Of a stretch of 64,000 nucleotides of DNA, positions 34,354-43,661 are shown piece after piece (the stretch's first letter is position 1; the number at the start of each line of letters is the position of its first letter). The stretch is from Kaistella faecalis (GTDB taxonomy: Bacteria > Bacteroidota > Bacteroidia > Flavobacteriales > Weeksellaceae): NCBI RefSeq assembly GCF_019195395.1, contig NZ_CP078067.1, positions 1 to 64,000 on the forward strand, read 5' to 3'. Under the pieces are notes generated by a model that ran no database searches, was not told the DNA's origin, and saw nothing but the letters and a program-made list of their open reading frames with translations. The position numbers were made by a program, and so were the translations under genes.

Positions 34354-35064
34354 ATGCCTAAGAATATGAAAGACAGCTACATCAGCAACCAAAAAATTTC
34401 CGAAGGAGAAGAAATTGAGGGCCATGACATCCGGACCGGAGTTTTTAATCTGATTCAAAATGAATATCCGGGCTTTTCTAAAGATGACTTTATTTCATTA
34501 GGGGAGCTGAACCGTTACCGCCGGCTATATCTCACTTCATTGATCACCGAGGAAAAAGGGGAACTTGCGATCATTGATCTTGATGTGATGGATGCGATTA
34601 AAAATAATTCCATTCTTTCGGAAAATATTATGGATGATATCGACGCGGAATTAACGGTGGGGGAAAAGTTGGCCGACCGTGTTGCATTATTCGGCGGAAG
34701 CTGGCGTTTTATTATTACTTTTTTTGCATTTATCATACTATGGATGGTTACCAACATCTGGATTTTAGCTGCAAAACCTTTAGACCCGTTTCCTTTTATT
34801 TTGCTTAATCTCATTCTTTCGTGCATCGCTGCAATACAGGCTCCCATCATCATGATGAGCCAGAACCGCCAGGAACAGAAAGACAGAATCAGGGGAGAAC
34901 ACGATTATAAAATCAATCTGAAAGCCGAACTCGAAATTAAGCTGCTGAGCGAGAAAATCGACCATCTGCTCGTGAATCAAAATAAAAAGCTGCTCGAAAT
35001 ACAGGAGGTGCAGACCGATTATCTGGAAGATCTGATGAAAATTATCCGGAACAGAAATAGCTGA
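34354..35064 (+). CDS. DUF1003 family membrane protein
   Basis: This 236-residue protein has a cytoplasmic N-terminal half, the DUF1003 start LADRVALFGGSWRFI (about 106-120), two membrane segments (about 114-133 and 145-163) joined by PLDPFPFILLNLILS, and MMSQNRQEQKDR (about 167-178). The C-terminus is a charged coiled-coil-like helix (EIKLLSEKIDHLLVNQNKKL). Function of the family is unknown. Confidence 0.88.
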   Translation: MPKNMKDSYISNQKISEGEEIEGHDIRTGVFNLIQNEYPGFSKDDFISLGELNRYRRLYLTSLITEEKGELAIIDLDVMDAIKNNSILSENIMDDIDAELTVGEKLADRVALFGGSWRFIITFFAFIILWMVTNIWILAAKPLDPFPFILLNLILSCIAAIQAPIIMMSQNRQEQKDRIRGEHDYKINLKAELEIKLLSEKIDHLLVNQNKKLLEIQEVQTDYLEDLMKIIRNRNS

Positions 35065-35181
35065 TTTTCAAAAATCTTTTATTCAATTCATAATCTTCAG
35101 TAGTGATGCTGCTGAAGTGAGGAGTTTCCCGTCATAAAAATCACCCGAAATCCATTACCGGGATTTTTGGAAACATTTGAT

Positions 35182-35189
35182 TAATTTTG
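35182..35189 (+). promoter_or_regulatory. Bacteroidota -7 promoter element
   Basis: TAATTTTG matches TAnnTTTG. It would drive the two-gene sulfur transport operon; the leader would be about 85 nt. Confidence 0.45.
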
Positions 35190-35279
35190 CAGACCGGAAA
35201 TCAGTGCATCAACTTAATGTTAATTCAGTTGATTTACTTCGCTTTTCGGAAATATTTTGAGTTAAAAAAATAAAAATTT

Positions 35280-35843
35280 ATGATAGAATTTCTTCAGCAG
35301 CCCTGGCCTTGGTATGTCGCAGGACCATTGATCGGACTAACCGTTCCGGCGCTATTGATACTTGGCAATAAATCTTTCGGGATTTCTTCTTCTTTACGGC
35401 ACATCTGCGCCTCTTGTCTGCCTGCAAATATTCCTTTCTTTAAATATAACTGGAGAAAGGAGGTTTGGAATTTATTCTTTGTTTTCGGAATTTTTGTTGG
35501 AGGTATTATAACCTCGGTTCTGTTGACGGGTTCGGATCCTGTTGCGGTTCATCCTGCTTTAGCTGAGGAACTGGAAGGTTATGGGATCACCGATTATAAC
35601 AATCTGGTTCCTACTCAGCTTATGAACTGGGATGCACTTTTTACTTTACGGGGTTTATTGATGATGGTAGGCGGCGGATTCCTCGTAGGATTCGGAACAC
35701 GATATGCAGGCGGATGTACAAGCGGACATTCGATCATGGGAATTGCTAACCTGCAGCTTCCAAGTCTTATCGCTACGGTCTGTTTTATGATTGGGGGCTT
35801 TCTGATGGCCAATGTGTTACTTCCGATTATTCTTTCACTTTAA
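35280..35843 (+). CDS. YeeE/YedE-family transporter, first half
   Basis: This 187-residue membrane protein (about five segments) has the family motif [18 protein letters not shown] (about 138-155), whose Cys takes part in handling sulfur. It corresponds to one half of the YeeE/TsuA thiosulfate transporter; the other half is encoded 10 bp downstream. By family it brings thiosulfate or similar sulfur species into the cell. Confidence 0.88.
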   Translation: MIEFLQQPWPWYVAGPLIGLTVPALLILGNKSFGISSSLRHICASCLPANIPFFKYNWRKEVWNLFFVFGIFVGGIITSVLLTGSDPVAVHPALAEELEGYGITDYNNLVPTQLMNWDALFTLRGLLMMVGGGFLVGFGTRYAGGCTSGHSIMGIANLQLPSLIATVCFMIGGFLMANVLLPIILSL

Positions 35844-35852
35844 ACCAAAAAA

Positions 35853-36353
35853 ATGCAACAAAACAATACTACAAAAGATGATCTGGAAATAAGATCTTTG
35901 GATACCATGTGTGTGAATGAAAGCAAACTGGAGCACCGCTGGTATCACAATTTAAAATATCTTCTCCTCGGAATTTTCTTCGGAATTGTATTTACAAAAG
36001 CCGAAGTGATCAGTTGGTTCCGGATTCAGGAAATGTTCAGGCTGCAGTCTTTCCACATGTACGGAATCATTGGAAGTGCCATTTTTGTGGCCATGATTTC
36101 GATATGGCTTATCAAGAAATTCAACATTAAAACAATTTATGGAGAAGAAATCGTTTTCCACAAAAAAGAATTTAACAAAGGTCAGATTTATGGCGGACTG
36201 ATATTCGGTTTCGGTTGGGCAGTAACCGGTGCGTGTCCCGGACCGCTTTTCGCACAGATTGGAACAGGTGCAACTGCTGTAGTGGTTACCTTGCTGAGTG
36301 CAATTGCCGGAACATGGGTATACGGGTACTTCAGAGAAAAATTACCACACTAG
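35853..36353 (+). CDS. YeeE/YedE-family transporter, second half (DUF6691-like)
   Basis: This 166-residue protein has about four membrane segments after a charged N-terminus of about 30 residues, and the motif GWAVTGACPGPLFAQIGTG (about 120-138) with the second family Cys. Together with the preceding gene it makes a split YeeE-type transporter. The 10-bp gap and the shared terminator show one operon. Confidence 0.87.
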   Translation: MQQNNTTKDDLEIRSLDTMCVNESKLEHRWYHNLKYLLLGIFFGIVFTKAEVISWFRIQEMFRLQSFHMYGIIGSAIFVAMISIWLIKKFNIKTIYGEEIVFHKKEFNKGQIYGGLIFGFGWAVTGACPGPLFAQIGTGATAVVVTLLSAIAGTWVYGYFREKLPH

Positions 36354-36392
36354 AATTTAAAATCTGCGATATAAAAGCCTCATTAAACAAAC

Positions 36393-36421
36393 AAAAAAAC
36401 AGCGTATTGCTGTTTTTTTTG
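36393..36421 (+). terminator. Rho-independent terminator
   Basis: AAAAAACAGC, loop GTATT, GCTGTTTTTTTT, about 40 bp after the transporter operon. It is nearly symmetric, so it may also end the minus-strand gene next to it. Confidence 0.85.
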
Positions 36422-36428
36422 TTGTAGT

Positions 36429-36695
36429 CTATGATTGCTGATCCAAATTGTTGTACAAATGATGTTCTGAAAGGAACAGAATCAAATTTGCATCTACCTG
36501 CTCTTTGTTCATCATATAGAATTTTTGTGGGTCCGTAAAGTCTGCGCCCGTTCCGTTGGGTCCCAGAATAATATCTCTCTCAAATTCTTTGCCCTGTATT
36601 TCGAAGGTTACTTTGCGCATGATTACGCCATTTTCTTCAAAAGCAGTGCCTAATTGAACGATGGTAATTTCGTTTTCCTGAAGTTCTATTTTCAT
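36429..36695 (-). CDS. Small protein, unknown function
   Basis: About 88 residues from the ATG at 36695 (MKIELQENEITIVQL). An upstream in-frame start would overlap the end of the topoisomerase IB gene. It looks like a small beta-rich domain followed by a helix (YMMNKEQVDANLILFLSEHH). No family is recognised. It lies 28 bp after the topoisomerase IB stop and is probably co-transcribed with it. Confidence 0.55.
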   Translation of the reverse strand: MKIELQENEITIVQLGTAFEENGVIMRKVTFEIQGKEFERDIILGPNGTGADFTDPQKFYMMNKEQVDANLILFLSEHHLYNNLDQQS

Positions 36696-36723
36696 GATTT
36701 CTGATTTAGAGGTTAATTTTAGT

Positions 36724-37827
36724 TTAAAGCTTTTCGTTTTCAAGGATTTTCATCACAATATGTTCTTCTTTAGTAAGTCCCGAACTTCCGTCATCGATTT
36801 CTATCGCGTCCAGTTCATCCAGATATTTCTTAATCGAACGGTTTTCATAAAGGTTAATGACTAGCGGATGAACATAATATTTACGGCAGACAGTCGCAGT
36901 GTTTCCCAGATTTTCGGCAACCATTTCAAGAGCTTCTTTTACTTTTGATTTATAACCTGAATCGTTTTCTGCTTCACCGATTTCTTTAAAAGCGATGAGT
37001 GCGTTTACGGTGCCAGACCAGGTCCGGAAATCTTTTGCTGTAAAATCATCACCGCTGATTTCTTTGATATATTCATTTACCATCCCGGAATCGATTGCAT
37101 GCCTGCTGCCGTCACTATCGTAATATTGAAAAAGTTCCTTCCCCGGGATATCTTTGCAGTTCTGTACCGCTTTGGCAAGTTTAGCGTTTTTCAGATCGAT
37201 ATCGTGATAAATTCCTTTTTTTCCCTTGAAGGAAAAATTGATTTTCTGCCCTTTAATATTGACATGTTTATCTTTTAAAGTCGTTAATCCGAAAGATCCG
37301 TAAAGTTTTTCATAAACATTGTTTCCGATACGGATATTGGTTCTTTCCATCAGACTGACAACAACCGCTAGAACTTTCCTTTTTTCTAAGGTCTTCAGAG
37401 AAAGATCCTGTTCCAGATGAAGCCGGATTTGGGGCAGTGCGTAACCAAACTGCAGCATTCTGTAAAATTTCGTGTGGTTGCGGAGCGCATTCCAAACAGG
37501 ATGATATCTGTACTGTTTTCTGCGTTTCGCATCAATACCGGTCGCCTGAAGATGGCCATTCTGCAAGCCGCAAATCCAGACGTTTTCCCACGCGGGCGGA
37601 ATCGCAAGTTTATTGATCCGTTGGATTTCATCGTGATCTTTTATCTTCTCGCCACCGTTATAATAGACAAATTTCTTACCCCACTTCCGCCGTATAATTC
37701 CGTCTGCTTCGCGGTCACTGGTATAAACTAAACTTACCGCTTTAGCAGATTTTACAGGATCCTTCATGATTTTTACAATCTTCGAGGGACTCAGGGAAAT
37801 TACAATGTCTGTCTCGGGGTTTTTCAT
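36724..37827 (-). CDS. DNA topoisomerase IB
   Basis: This 367-residue enzyme is of the short bacterial (poxvirus-like) type IB. N-terminal domain: YTSDREADGIIRRKWGKKFV, IPPAWENVWIC, GIDAKRRKQYRYHPVW (about 100-118). Catalytic domain: MERTNIRIGNNVYEKLYGSF, TLKDKHV (Lys), KDFRTWSGTVNAL (Arg), and CRKYYVHPLVINLY (nucleophile Tyr, about 325). It relaxes supercoils of both signs without ATP. It is 15 bp downstream of an SDR gene and near the NHEJ genes. Confidence 0.93.
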   Translation of the reverse strand: MKNPETDIVISLSPSKIVKIMKDPVKSAKAVSLVYTSDREADGIIRRKWGKKFVYYNGGEKIKDHDEIQRINKLAIPPAWENVWICGLQNGHLQATGIDAKRRKQYRYHPVWNALRNHTKFYRMLQFGYALPQIRLHLEQDLSLKTLEKRKVLAVVVSLMERTNIRIGNNVYEKLYGSFGLTTLKDKHVNIKGQKINFSFKGKKGIYHDIDLKNAKLAKAVQNCKDIPGKELFQYYDSDGSRHAIDSGMVNEYIKEISGDDFTAKDFRTWSGTVNALIAFKEIGEAENDSGYKSKVKEALEMVAENLGNTATVCRKYYVHPLVINLYENRSIKKYLDELDAIEIDDGSSGLTKEEHIVMKILENEKL

Positions 37828-37842
37828 ATCATTATCAGTGTT

Positions 37843-38700
37843 TTAACCGTTTACAATTTCGCCGCCGTTGGGGTGAAGTACCTGACCGGTCATGTACGAA
37901 GAATCATCGCTTGCGAGGAAGAGAAAGCAGGTTGCTACTTCATTGGGTTCACCTGCACGTTTCATGGGCGTATCACTTCCAAATTCGGAAACTGCTTTTT
38001 TAGATAGGGTAGAGGCAATAAGTGGCGTCCATATTGGTCCGGGAGCTACTGCATTTACCCGAATTCCTTTTTCTGCAAGATTGGCGGACAAACTTCTTGT
38101 GAAAGACAATATCGCTCCTTTGGTGGCAGCATAGTCGATGAGGTGGTCACTTCCGCGGTACGCTGTTACAGAAGTCGTATTGATAATGCAGCTTCCTTTT
38201 TTTAAATGTTTCATTGCATATTTAGTGAGCCAGAACAGCGAAAAAAAATTGGAATGAAAGGTCGTCATCAGCTGTTCCGTACTGATATCCTCAATGCTTT
38301 CAGCTTCCCAATGATTGGCTGCGTTGTTTACAAGAATATCAAGTTTTCCAAACTCAGAAATGGTTTTGCTGATCACTTTTTTACAGTGATTCTCATTACC
38401 GAGATCACCTTTTATAAGAAGGCAATTTCTGCCCAATTCTTCAATTTCCTTCCGGGTTTCTTTTGCATCAACGGTTTCACTGAGGTAAGGAATTACGATA
38501 TCTGCACCCTGCGCCGCAAAAATCAATGCAGTCGCTTTGCCGATTCCGCTGTCGCCTCCGGTGATAATGGCGGTTTTGCCTTTAAGCTTTTGCTCCTGCT
38601 GAACGGGTTCACTTTCTGGAGCGGGAGAAAGTTTTTTCTCGAGCCCCGGTTTGTTCTGTTTCTGCGGAGGCCGGATTTTGGTTTTTGATTTCTTCTGCAT
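37843..38700 (-). CDS. SDR family oxidoreductase (YghA/YhdG-like)
   Basis: This 285-residue protein has a Lys/Pro-rich N-terminal extension of about 40 residues, then a classical SDR: GGDSGIGKATA (about 48-58), NNAANHWE, active-site TTSVTAY and DYAATKGAI (about 185-193), and GQVLHPNGGEIVNG at the end. This form with the long N-terminus is common among stress-related SDRs. Substrate unknown. It is the first gene of a unit with topoisomerase IB. Confidence 0.88.
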   Translation of the reverse strand: MQKKSKTKIRPPQKQNKPGLEKKLSPAPESEPVQQEQKLKGKTAIITGGDSGIGKATALIFAAQGADIVIPYLSETVDAKETRKEIEELGRNCLLIKGDLGNENHCKKVISKTISEFGKLDILVNNAANHWEAESIEDISTEQLMTTFHSNFFSLFWLTKYAMKHLKKGSCIINTTSVTAYRGSDHLIDYAATKGAILSFTRSLSANLAEKGIRVNAVAPGPIWTPLIASTLSKKAVSEFGSDTPMKRAGEPNEVATCFLFLASDDSSYMTGQVLHPNGGEIVNG

Positions 38701-38719
38701 ACTCTTTACATAAGTTTAA

Positions 38720-38884
38720 TTATTTCCTGCCTCGTGAAAACAACCAGAAAATCAGACCGATAACTGCAGCGACTAAAATGAATCCCCACCACATACCCGC
38801 TTTAAAAATGGTTTCAATGGCGTCGCAGCCGGTTAGGGTAAACATTGCTAATAATGCCAGACTTAATAATGTGAATTTTTTCAT
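38720..38884 (-). CDS. 54-residue lipoprotein-like membrane protein
   Basis: Not found by length filters, but it reads as a complete gene: MKKFTLLSLALLAMFTLTGC (lipobox LTGC, Cys 20), DAIETIFKAGMWWG, a hydrophobic helix (FILVAAVIGLIFWLF) and a basic end (SRGRK). Small proteins of this build (a CDAIE-x-IFKAG start after the lipobox, then one membrane helix) are common in Bacteroidota. It probably sits in the inner membrane. Function unknown. Confidence 0.7.
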   Translation of the reverse strand: MKKFTLLSLALLAMFTLTGCDAIETIFKAGMWWGFILVAAVIGLIFWLFSRGRK

Positions 38885-38928
38885 AACAGTGATTTTTAGT
38901 GTTTGTATTTAAATTTAGTAATGTGCGT

Positions 38929-39366
38929 TTAAACTCTTTGAAAATCAGGCTTCCATCCCGTGATGGACTTTTTAATCGTATCACCGGAAAGGTTTTCGCT
39001 CAGCGTACGCTCCAGTAATATTTTAAACTCATCATCATAGGCAAAACGCAAAGCGGCAATCTGATCGAAACTTAACTTCTCCGCTACTTCATCGGACCTT
39101 TTCCCAAAGAGTTCAAAATACCTTTGTTTGAATTCAAGAATTATGATTCTGTTCTGATTTCCGAGTGCATAGTGTTGCCTGAGCATAATTGCCAGAAATA
39201 GCAGCTGGAAAATTACGACCGAAAACAATTGCCAAACTAAACCGTACTGCTCATCACTGAAACTTTTCCAAATTCCTACAATCTGAAGTACTGCCAGAAG
39301 CGGTAGATAGATGAAGTGATGCGGCGCGTAGTATCTTTTATGATTGGTATAATTTTGACTTTCCAT
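38929..39366 (-). CDS. DUF6526-like membrane protein
   Basis: This 145-residue protein starts MESQNYTNHKRYYAPHHFIY, followed by two membrane segments (about 19-40 and 47-64) and a charged cytoplasmic domain (KQRYFELFGKRSDEVAEKLS). The N-terminal QNYxNHxRYxxxHHF pattern is that of DUF6526. No function is known. It lies 45 bp after ligD and may be read through from it. Confidence 0.75.
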   Translation of the reverse strand: MESQNYTNHKRYYAPHHFIYLPLLAVLQIVGIWKSFSDEQYGLVWQLFSVVIFQLLFLAIMLRQHYALGNQNRIIILEFKQRYFELFGKRSDEVAEKLSFDQIAALRFAYDDEFKILLERTLSENLSGDTIKKSITGWKPDFQRV

Positions 39367-39411
39367 GAAATGGGTCTATCAAATATGTAACCAAATCTGC
39401 CTGGCCTGCTG

Positions 39412-41952
39412 TTATTCCGTTTCTAAAAGTGAAATTGCCTTCAGCATATCAAAACCTTTGCCCAGTACCGGTTTGAAGAGATCGCCTTTTTCCTCAATTC
39501 TTGCCAATGCGTTTTCAATGTTGAAATCAGTAGGTTTGAGGCCGATTTTCAGTTCGTCCCATTCAATGGGCATGGAAACCGGTGCGCCGTTTTTCGGACG
39601 GAGGCTGTATACGCTGGCAAGGGTTTGTCCGCGGCGGTTCTGGAGGTAATCAAGATAAATTTTTCCTTTGTCCCGCTTCTGTAAGGTGCGTTCGAGTGTT
39701 GTGAGATCCGGAAGTTCTTTCTGCACCATCTGCATCATGATATGGGCAAAATTTTTAACCTGTTCAAAAGAATACTGTGCGCCCGCCGGGATATAAATGT
39801 GGATTCCTGAACTGCCCGATGTTTTGCAGTATCCTTTTATTTTGGCTTTATCCATTACCTTTTTCACGGTTTGCGCGGTAAGAATTACGTCTTCAAATGT
39901 ATTGTTGTCCGAAGGATCAAGATCCAGCACCAGATAATCCGGTTTATCGGTGGTTTCTTTCCGGCTTGTCCAGACATTAAGCTCGATGCAGCCCAAATTA
40001 TTAAGATAAGCCATCGTTGCCTTATCGTTGCAGAGGATGTAATTGATGTATTTATCGGTGGACTCCGAAAATACTTTCTGGGTTTCAATCCAGTCCGGGA
40101 TTTCGTCGGAGGCGTCTTTCTGATAGAAGCTCATCCCATCTATTCCATTAGGAAATCGGTTCATCGACTGAGGCCTGTCTTTCAGGTGGGGCAGAATATA
40201 TTTTGCAACGCTTTGGTAATAAGCAATCACGTCGCCTTTGGTAACCTGATCTTTCGGGAAATAAATTTTATTCTGGTTGGTCAGTTTCACTTCCTGCTTT
40301 CCAAATTTCTGCAGCTGCTCATTTTCTCTTTTCATAACTGATTTTTTTAATGGTACTGGATCAGCGACATATTTTTCTTCATCTTTCCTGACATTAAGAT
40401 CTTTGGGATTAAGATCTTCTCTGAGCCTCAGAAAAACAGGATGTCTGAAGATATGGTCGCCCGTAAGTTCCGTGAATTTAATTTCAGCAATAAGTTCAGG
40501 TTTAAGCCAGGTCGGTTTATCGTTGGTCTTTGGTGTCGTCGTGAAAGGTGGCTTATCGGTAATCAGCGGTTCCATTTTTCCGTAGAGTTCTACAAGACCT
40601 TTGTCGCTGAAGCCGGTACCTGTATGTCCGCAAAAAATCAGTTCATCCCCATCATAACGTCCGAGAACTAGTGATCCAAATTTCTTGCGACTGCCTTTAG
40701 GAGCGGTAAATCCACAAATAAGGACTTCTTCGGTCTTCTGGCTTTTTATTTTCAGCCAATCACCATTTCGGGTACCGCGGTGGTAAGTGCTGTCTATTTT
40801 CTTGGCGATCATGCCTTCCAGTTCCATCTTCTCTACCAGCCGGAAAAATTTTTCTCCATTTTCCAGGACATGATCATGGTATTTGATGTATTCGGTTTCT
40901 ACCAAAGCGTCTTTCAGAAGTTCTTTCCTTTGGATGAGACTTAGATTTTCTGTGGAATGACCGTTCAGCCACAAGAGATCAAAAACCTGATAAATCACGT
41001 TTAGGTTGGGATTATCGCCAATCCGCTGCAGCCACTGGAAATTCGGCTTTCCCTGATCATCATACGCAACCAGTTCGCCGTCCAGAATCATTTCGTGTTC
41101 CTGAAATTTCAGCGAGTTACTCACTTTCTTAAACTTTTCAACATACGAAAGTCCATTTCTGGAATACAGCTGAATATCTTTCCGGAGATCGGCCACGGCA
41201 CGGTAGCCGTCCCATTTAATTTCGAACGCCCAGTCCGGGGAACTGAAAGGTTTATCAGTAGTTCCCGCAAGCATGGGAGTAATGAACTTGGTGAGTTTTT
41301 TCTCGCCGCTGAGTGAAGGAGTATAATTCCGGTATGTTTTTACCTCCTCCGACTTTTTCTCAACTTTTTTTACTTTTTTTTTTGAATTTAGATATGCTGT
41401 AACGGCGGAATCTTCTGCGGTATTTTCTTCAGCATCGTAATGGTCTGTGGCAAATTTATCCTTGTGTTTGATGAGAAGCCAGGGCTCTCCGCTGTCAGAA
41501 TTTTTAATTTTTACGAGGGCAAATTCGCCTTTAAGCTTTTTACCGTGAAGGATGAATTTCAGAGAACCTTTATGCAATTCTGCCTGCATAAGCAGATCAT
41601 CGGTTTTACCTTTAGCTTTTTCCAGAGGTTCGTAAGTTCCTTCGTCCCAGATTTCCACTTCGCCGGCACCGTAATTCCCTTCCGGGATACTTCCTTCAAA
41701 ACTGCGGTAAGCAAAAGGGTGGTCTTCAACCATCATCGCAAGGCGTTTGTCCTCCGGATTTAAGGAAGGTCCTTTCGGGACAGCCCAGCTTTTCAGTACA
41801 CCATCCATTTCCAGCCGGAAATCATAATGCAGCCTGCTGGCGGCATGGCGCTGAATCACGAATTTCAGTTTTCCTTTACTACTCTGGGATTTTCCTTTGG
41901 GTTCTGCCGTCTGTTTAAAATCCCTTTTTTCGTTGTATTTCTCTAATGGCAT
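39412..41952 (-). CDS. ligD: DNA ligase D (NHEJ), PE-Lig-Pol
   Basis: This 846-residue protein carries all three LigD activities. The order is 3'-phosphoesterase (about 1-160; RLHYDFRLEMDG, VPKGPS, EGNYGAGEVEIWDEG), ATP-dependent ligase (about 220-535; FEIKWDGYRA with the adenylated Lys about 245), and polymerase/primase (about 560-840; NQNKIYFPKDQ, LVLDLDPSDN with the metal-binding Asp pair). With Ku it mends double-strand breaks by end joining. It follows ku by 27 bp in the same operon. Confidence 0.95.
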   Translation of the reverse strand: MPLEKYNEKRDFKQTAEPKGKSQSSKGKLKFVIQRHAASRLHYDFRLEMDGVLKSWAVPKGPSLNPEDKRLAMMVEDHPFAYRSFEGSIPEGNYGAGEVEIWDEGTYEPLEKAKGKTDDLLMQAELHKGSLKFILHGKKLKGEFALVKIKNSDSGEPWLLIKHKDKFATDHYDAEENTAEDSAVTAYLNSKKKVKKVEKKSEEVKTYRNYTPSLSGEKKLTKFITPMLAGTTDKPFSSPDWAFEIKWDGYRAVADLRKDIQLYSRNGLSYVEKFKKVSNSLKFQEHEMILDGELVAYDDQGKPNFQWLQRIGDNPNLNVIYQVFDLLWLNGHSTENLSLIQRKELLKDALVETEYIKYHDHVLENGEKFFRLVEKMELEGMIAKKIDSTYHRGTRNGDWLKIKSQKTEEVLICGFTAPKGSRKKFGSLVLGRYDGDELIFCGHTGTGFSDKGLVELYGKMEPLITDKPPFTTTPKTNDKPTWLKPELIAEIKFTELTGDHIFRHPVFLRLREDLNPKDLNVRKDEEKYVADPVPLKKSVMKRENEQLQKFGKQEVKLTNQNKIYFPKDQVTKGDVIAYYQSVAKYILPHLKDRPQSMNRFPNGIDGMSFYQKDASDEIPDWIETQKVFSESTDKYINYILCNDKATMAYLNNLGCIELNVWTSRKETTDKPDYLVLDLDPSDNNTFEDVILTAQTVKKVMDKAKIKGYCKTSGSSGIHIYIPAGAQYSFEQVKNFAHIMMQMVQKELPDLTTLERTLQKRDKGKIYLDYLQNRRGQTLASVYSLRPKNGAPVSMPIEWDELKIGLKPTDFNIENALARIEEKGDLFKPVLGKGFDMLKAISLLETE

Positions 41953-41979
41953 CTTCTGAAAATTTTACTAAGTTATTTT

Positions 41980-42759
41980 TTAACCTGCCTTGGCTTTTCC
42001 GGCTTCCAGACTTGCTTTCAGCTGTGCCATCAGGTCGGTTGCTTTTGCGGAAACCTCTTCTTTGGTCTCGGTTTTTTTTACTTTTCCTTTAGATTTAGCT
42101 TTGATGATGGCCATTAAATCATCATTATAGGTGTTTTTATATTTCGCCGGATCAAATTTTGTTGCGCGCTGTTTGATGAGAGATTCCGCCATTTCCAGTT
42201 CGTCAGCTTTGGGATTTTTAGCGCTAGGAATTTTCAGGTCTTCAAAACTTCTGAGTTCTTCCGGATAGCGCATTCTGTTAACCATGAGGATTTTGTCTTC
42301 GTAAGGCCGCACAAGACAAAGAATTTCTTTTTCTCGGAGAATGAAAGTCCCAATACCTGCCATTTTAGTTTTTAAAAGTGCTTTCAACAGCAGTTTGTAA
42401 GCTTCTTCACCGTTTTTCTGTGGTTCCAGAAAGTAGGAGGACTCAAAATAGGCACTGTCAATTTCGTGTACGTCTACAAACTGTTTAATGTTCAGGATTT
42501 TCGATTTTTCGGGATTTACTTCCTCGAAATCTTCTTTTGTAAGGACCACATAGCTGTCTTCCAGTTTATAACCTTTTACAATATTTTCCCATTTTACTTC
42601 TTTTCCCGTTGTCGCATTTACTCTCTTAAAGTTAATATTGGAAAGATCGTCCTTGTCCAGCATATCTAGATCCAGATTACTTTCCTCAGTCGCGGAATAA
42701 AGTTTGATGGGAATATTGACGAGCCCGAATCCAATGGCTCCGTTCCAGATTGCTCTCAT
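41980..42759 (-). CDS. ku: Ku DNA-end-binding protein
   Basis: About 259 residues, starting MRAIWNGAIGFGLVNIPIKLY, the usual start of bacterial Ku; 24 more residues are open upstream but do not fit. Further core motifs: DLDMLDKDDLSNINFKRVN, KGYKLEDSYVVLTKEDF, and GIGTFILREKEILCLVRPY. The C-terminal tail is Lys- and Ala-rich (KSKGKVKKTETKEEVSAKA), as in the parts that bind DNA or recruit LigD. It caps broken DNA ends as a homodimer. It is divergent from exonuclease III. Confidence 0.95.
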   Translation of the reverse strand: MRAIWNGAIGFGLVNIPIKLYSATEESNLDLDMLDKDDLSNINFKRVNATTGKEVKWENIVKGYKLEDSYVVLTKEDFEEVNPEKSKILNIKQFVDVHEIDSAYFESSYFLEPQKNGEEAYKLLLKALLKTKMAGIGTFILREKEILCLVRPYEDKILMVNRMRYPEELRSFEDLKIPSAKNPKADELEMAESLIKQRATKFDPAKYKNTYNDDLMAIIKAKSKGKVKKTETKEEVSAKATDLMAQLKASLEAGKAKAG

Positions 42760-42839
42760 AAAAGTTGGTTTTGATTTTAGACCATCAAAAATGCGTCCAA
42801 TTAAACGGGGAGTTTTTAACTTTGATATCATAAGAACCT

Positions 42840-43613
42840 ATGAAAATTGCAACTTATAATGTGAACGGCGTGAATGGCCGCCTGCCTGTACTGCTGAAAT
42901 GGCTGAAAGAAAAAGCGCCGGATGTCGTATGTCTCCAGGAACTTAAAGCACCTCAGGAAAAATTCCCTGAAACTGAAATCCTTGAAGCGGGATATCAGGC
43001 CGTGTGGCTCGGACAGAAAAGCTGGAATGGAGTAGCAGTGCTCTCGAGAAAAGGTAAACCGGAGATTTCCCGTACAAAACTTCCCGGAGATGATGACGAT
43101 GATGCAAGCCGCTATCTGGAGGTGAAGATTGAAGATTTAATTATTGCATGCATTTATCTTCCGAATGGGAATCCGGTACCAGGGCCAAAATTTGATTATA
43201 AAATGAAGTGGTTTGAGCGCCTCGATGCACACGCAGAAATGCTTATAACTTCAAATAAGAAAGTGCTTTTGATAGGAGATTTCAACGTGATGCCAACAGA
43301 GAAGGACGTATATAAACCTGAGAAGTTTGCTAAAGATGCGCTTTTTCTGCCGGAAGTGCGTGAGGCTTTTAAAAATTTGATCGATCAGGGTTGGACTGAT
43401 GCTTTGCGGCACCTTTACCCCGACGAAACCATCTATACGTTCTGGGATTATTTCCGTAATGCTTATGAAAGAAATGCGGGTTTAAGAATTGATCATTTTT
43501 TACTGTCAACCGAAGTACTTCCTTATCTAAAAAAAGCCGGTGTCGACAAAGATGTGCGGGGTTGGGAAAAATCAAGCGACCATGCGCCGGTTTGGATTGA
43601 ACTTGATAAATAA
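42840..43613 (+). CDS. xth: Exodeoxyribonuclease III (AP endonuclease)
   Basis: This 257-residue protein has all the family motifs: ATYNVNGVNGRL (start), VVCLQELKAP (metal-binding Glu), GDFNVMPTEKDVY (Asp/Asn), LRIDHFLLS, and SDHAPVWIEL (catalytic Asp-His). It cuts at abasic sites and removes 3' blocks. It is divergent from ku, 80 bp apart, so base-excision and end-joining genes share a control region. Confidence 0.94.
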   Translation: MKIATYNVNGVNGRLPVLLKWLKEKAPDVVCLQELKAPQEKFPETEILEAGYQAVWLGQKSWNGVAVLSRKGKPEISRTKLPGDDDDDASRYLEVKIEDLIIACIYLPNGNPVPGPKFDYKMKWFERLDAHAEMLITSNKKVLLIGDFNVMPTEKDVYKPEKFAKDALFLPEVREAFKNLIDQGWTDALRHLYPDETIYTFWDYFRNAYERNAGLRIDHFLLSTEVLPYLKKAGVDKDVRGWEKSSDHAPVWIELDK

Positions 43614-43645
43614 AAAAACGTTCAGCAAAAGCTGAACGTTTCCGT
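43614..43645. terminator. Rho-independent terminator, mainly for the minus-strand gene
   Basis: AAACGTTCAGC, loop AAAA, GCTGAACGTTT. On the minus strand it is followed by a T run. It lies between converging genes. Confidence 0.85.
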
Positions 43646-43661
43646 ATGTGAAGGTATGAAA

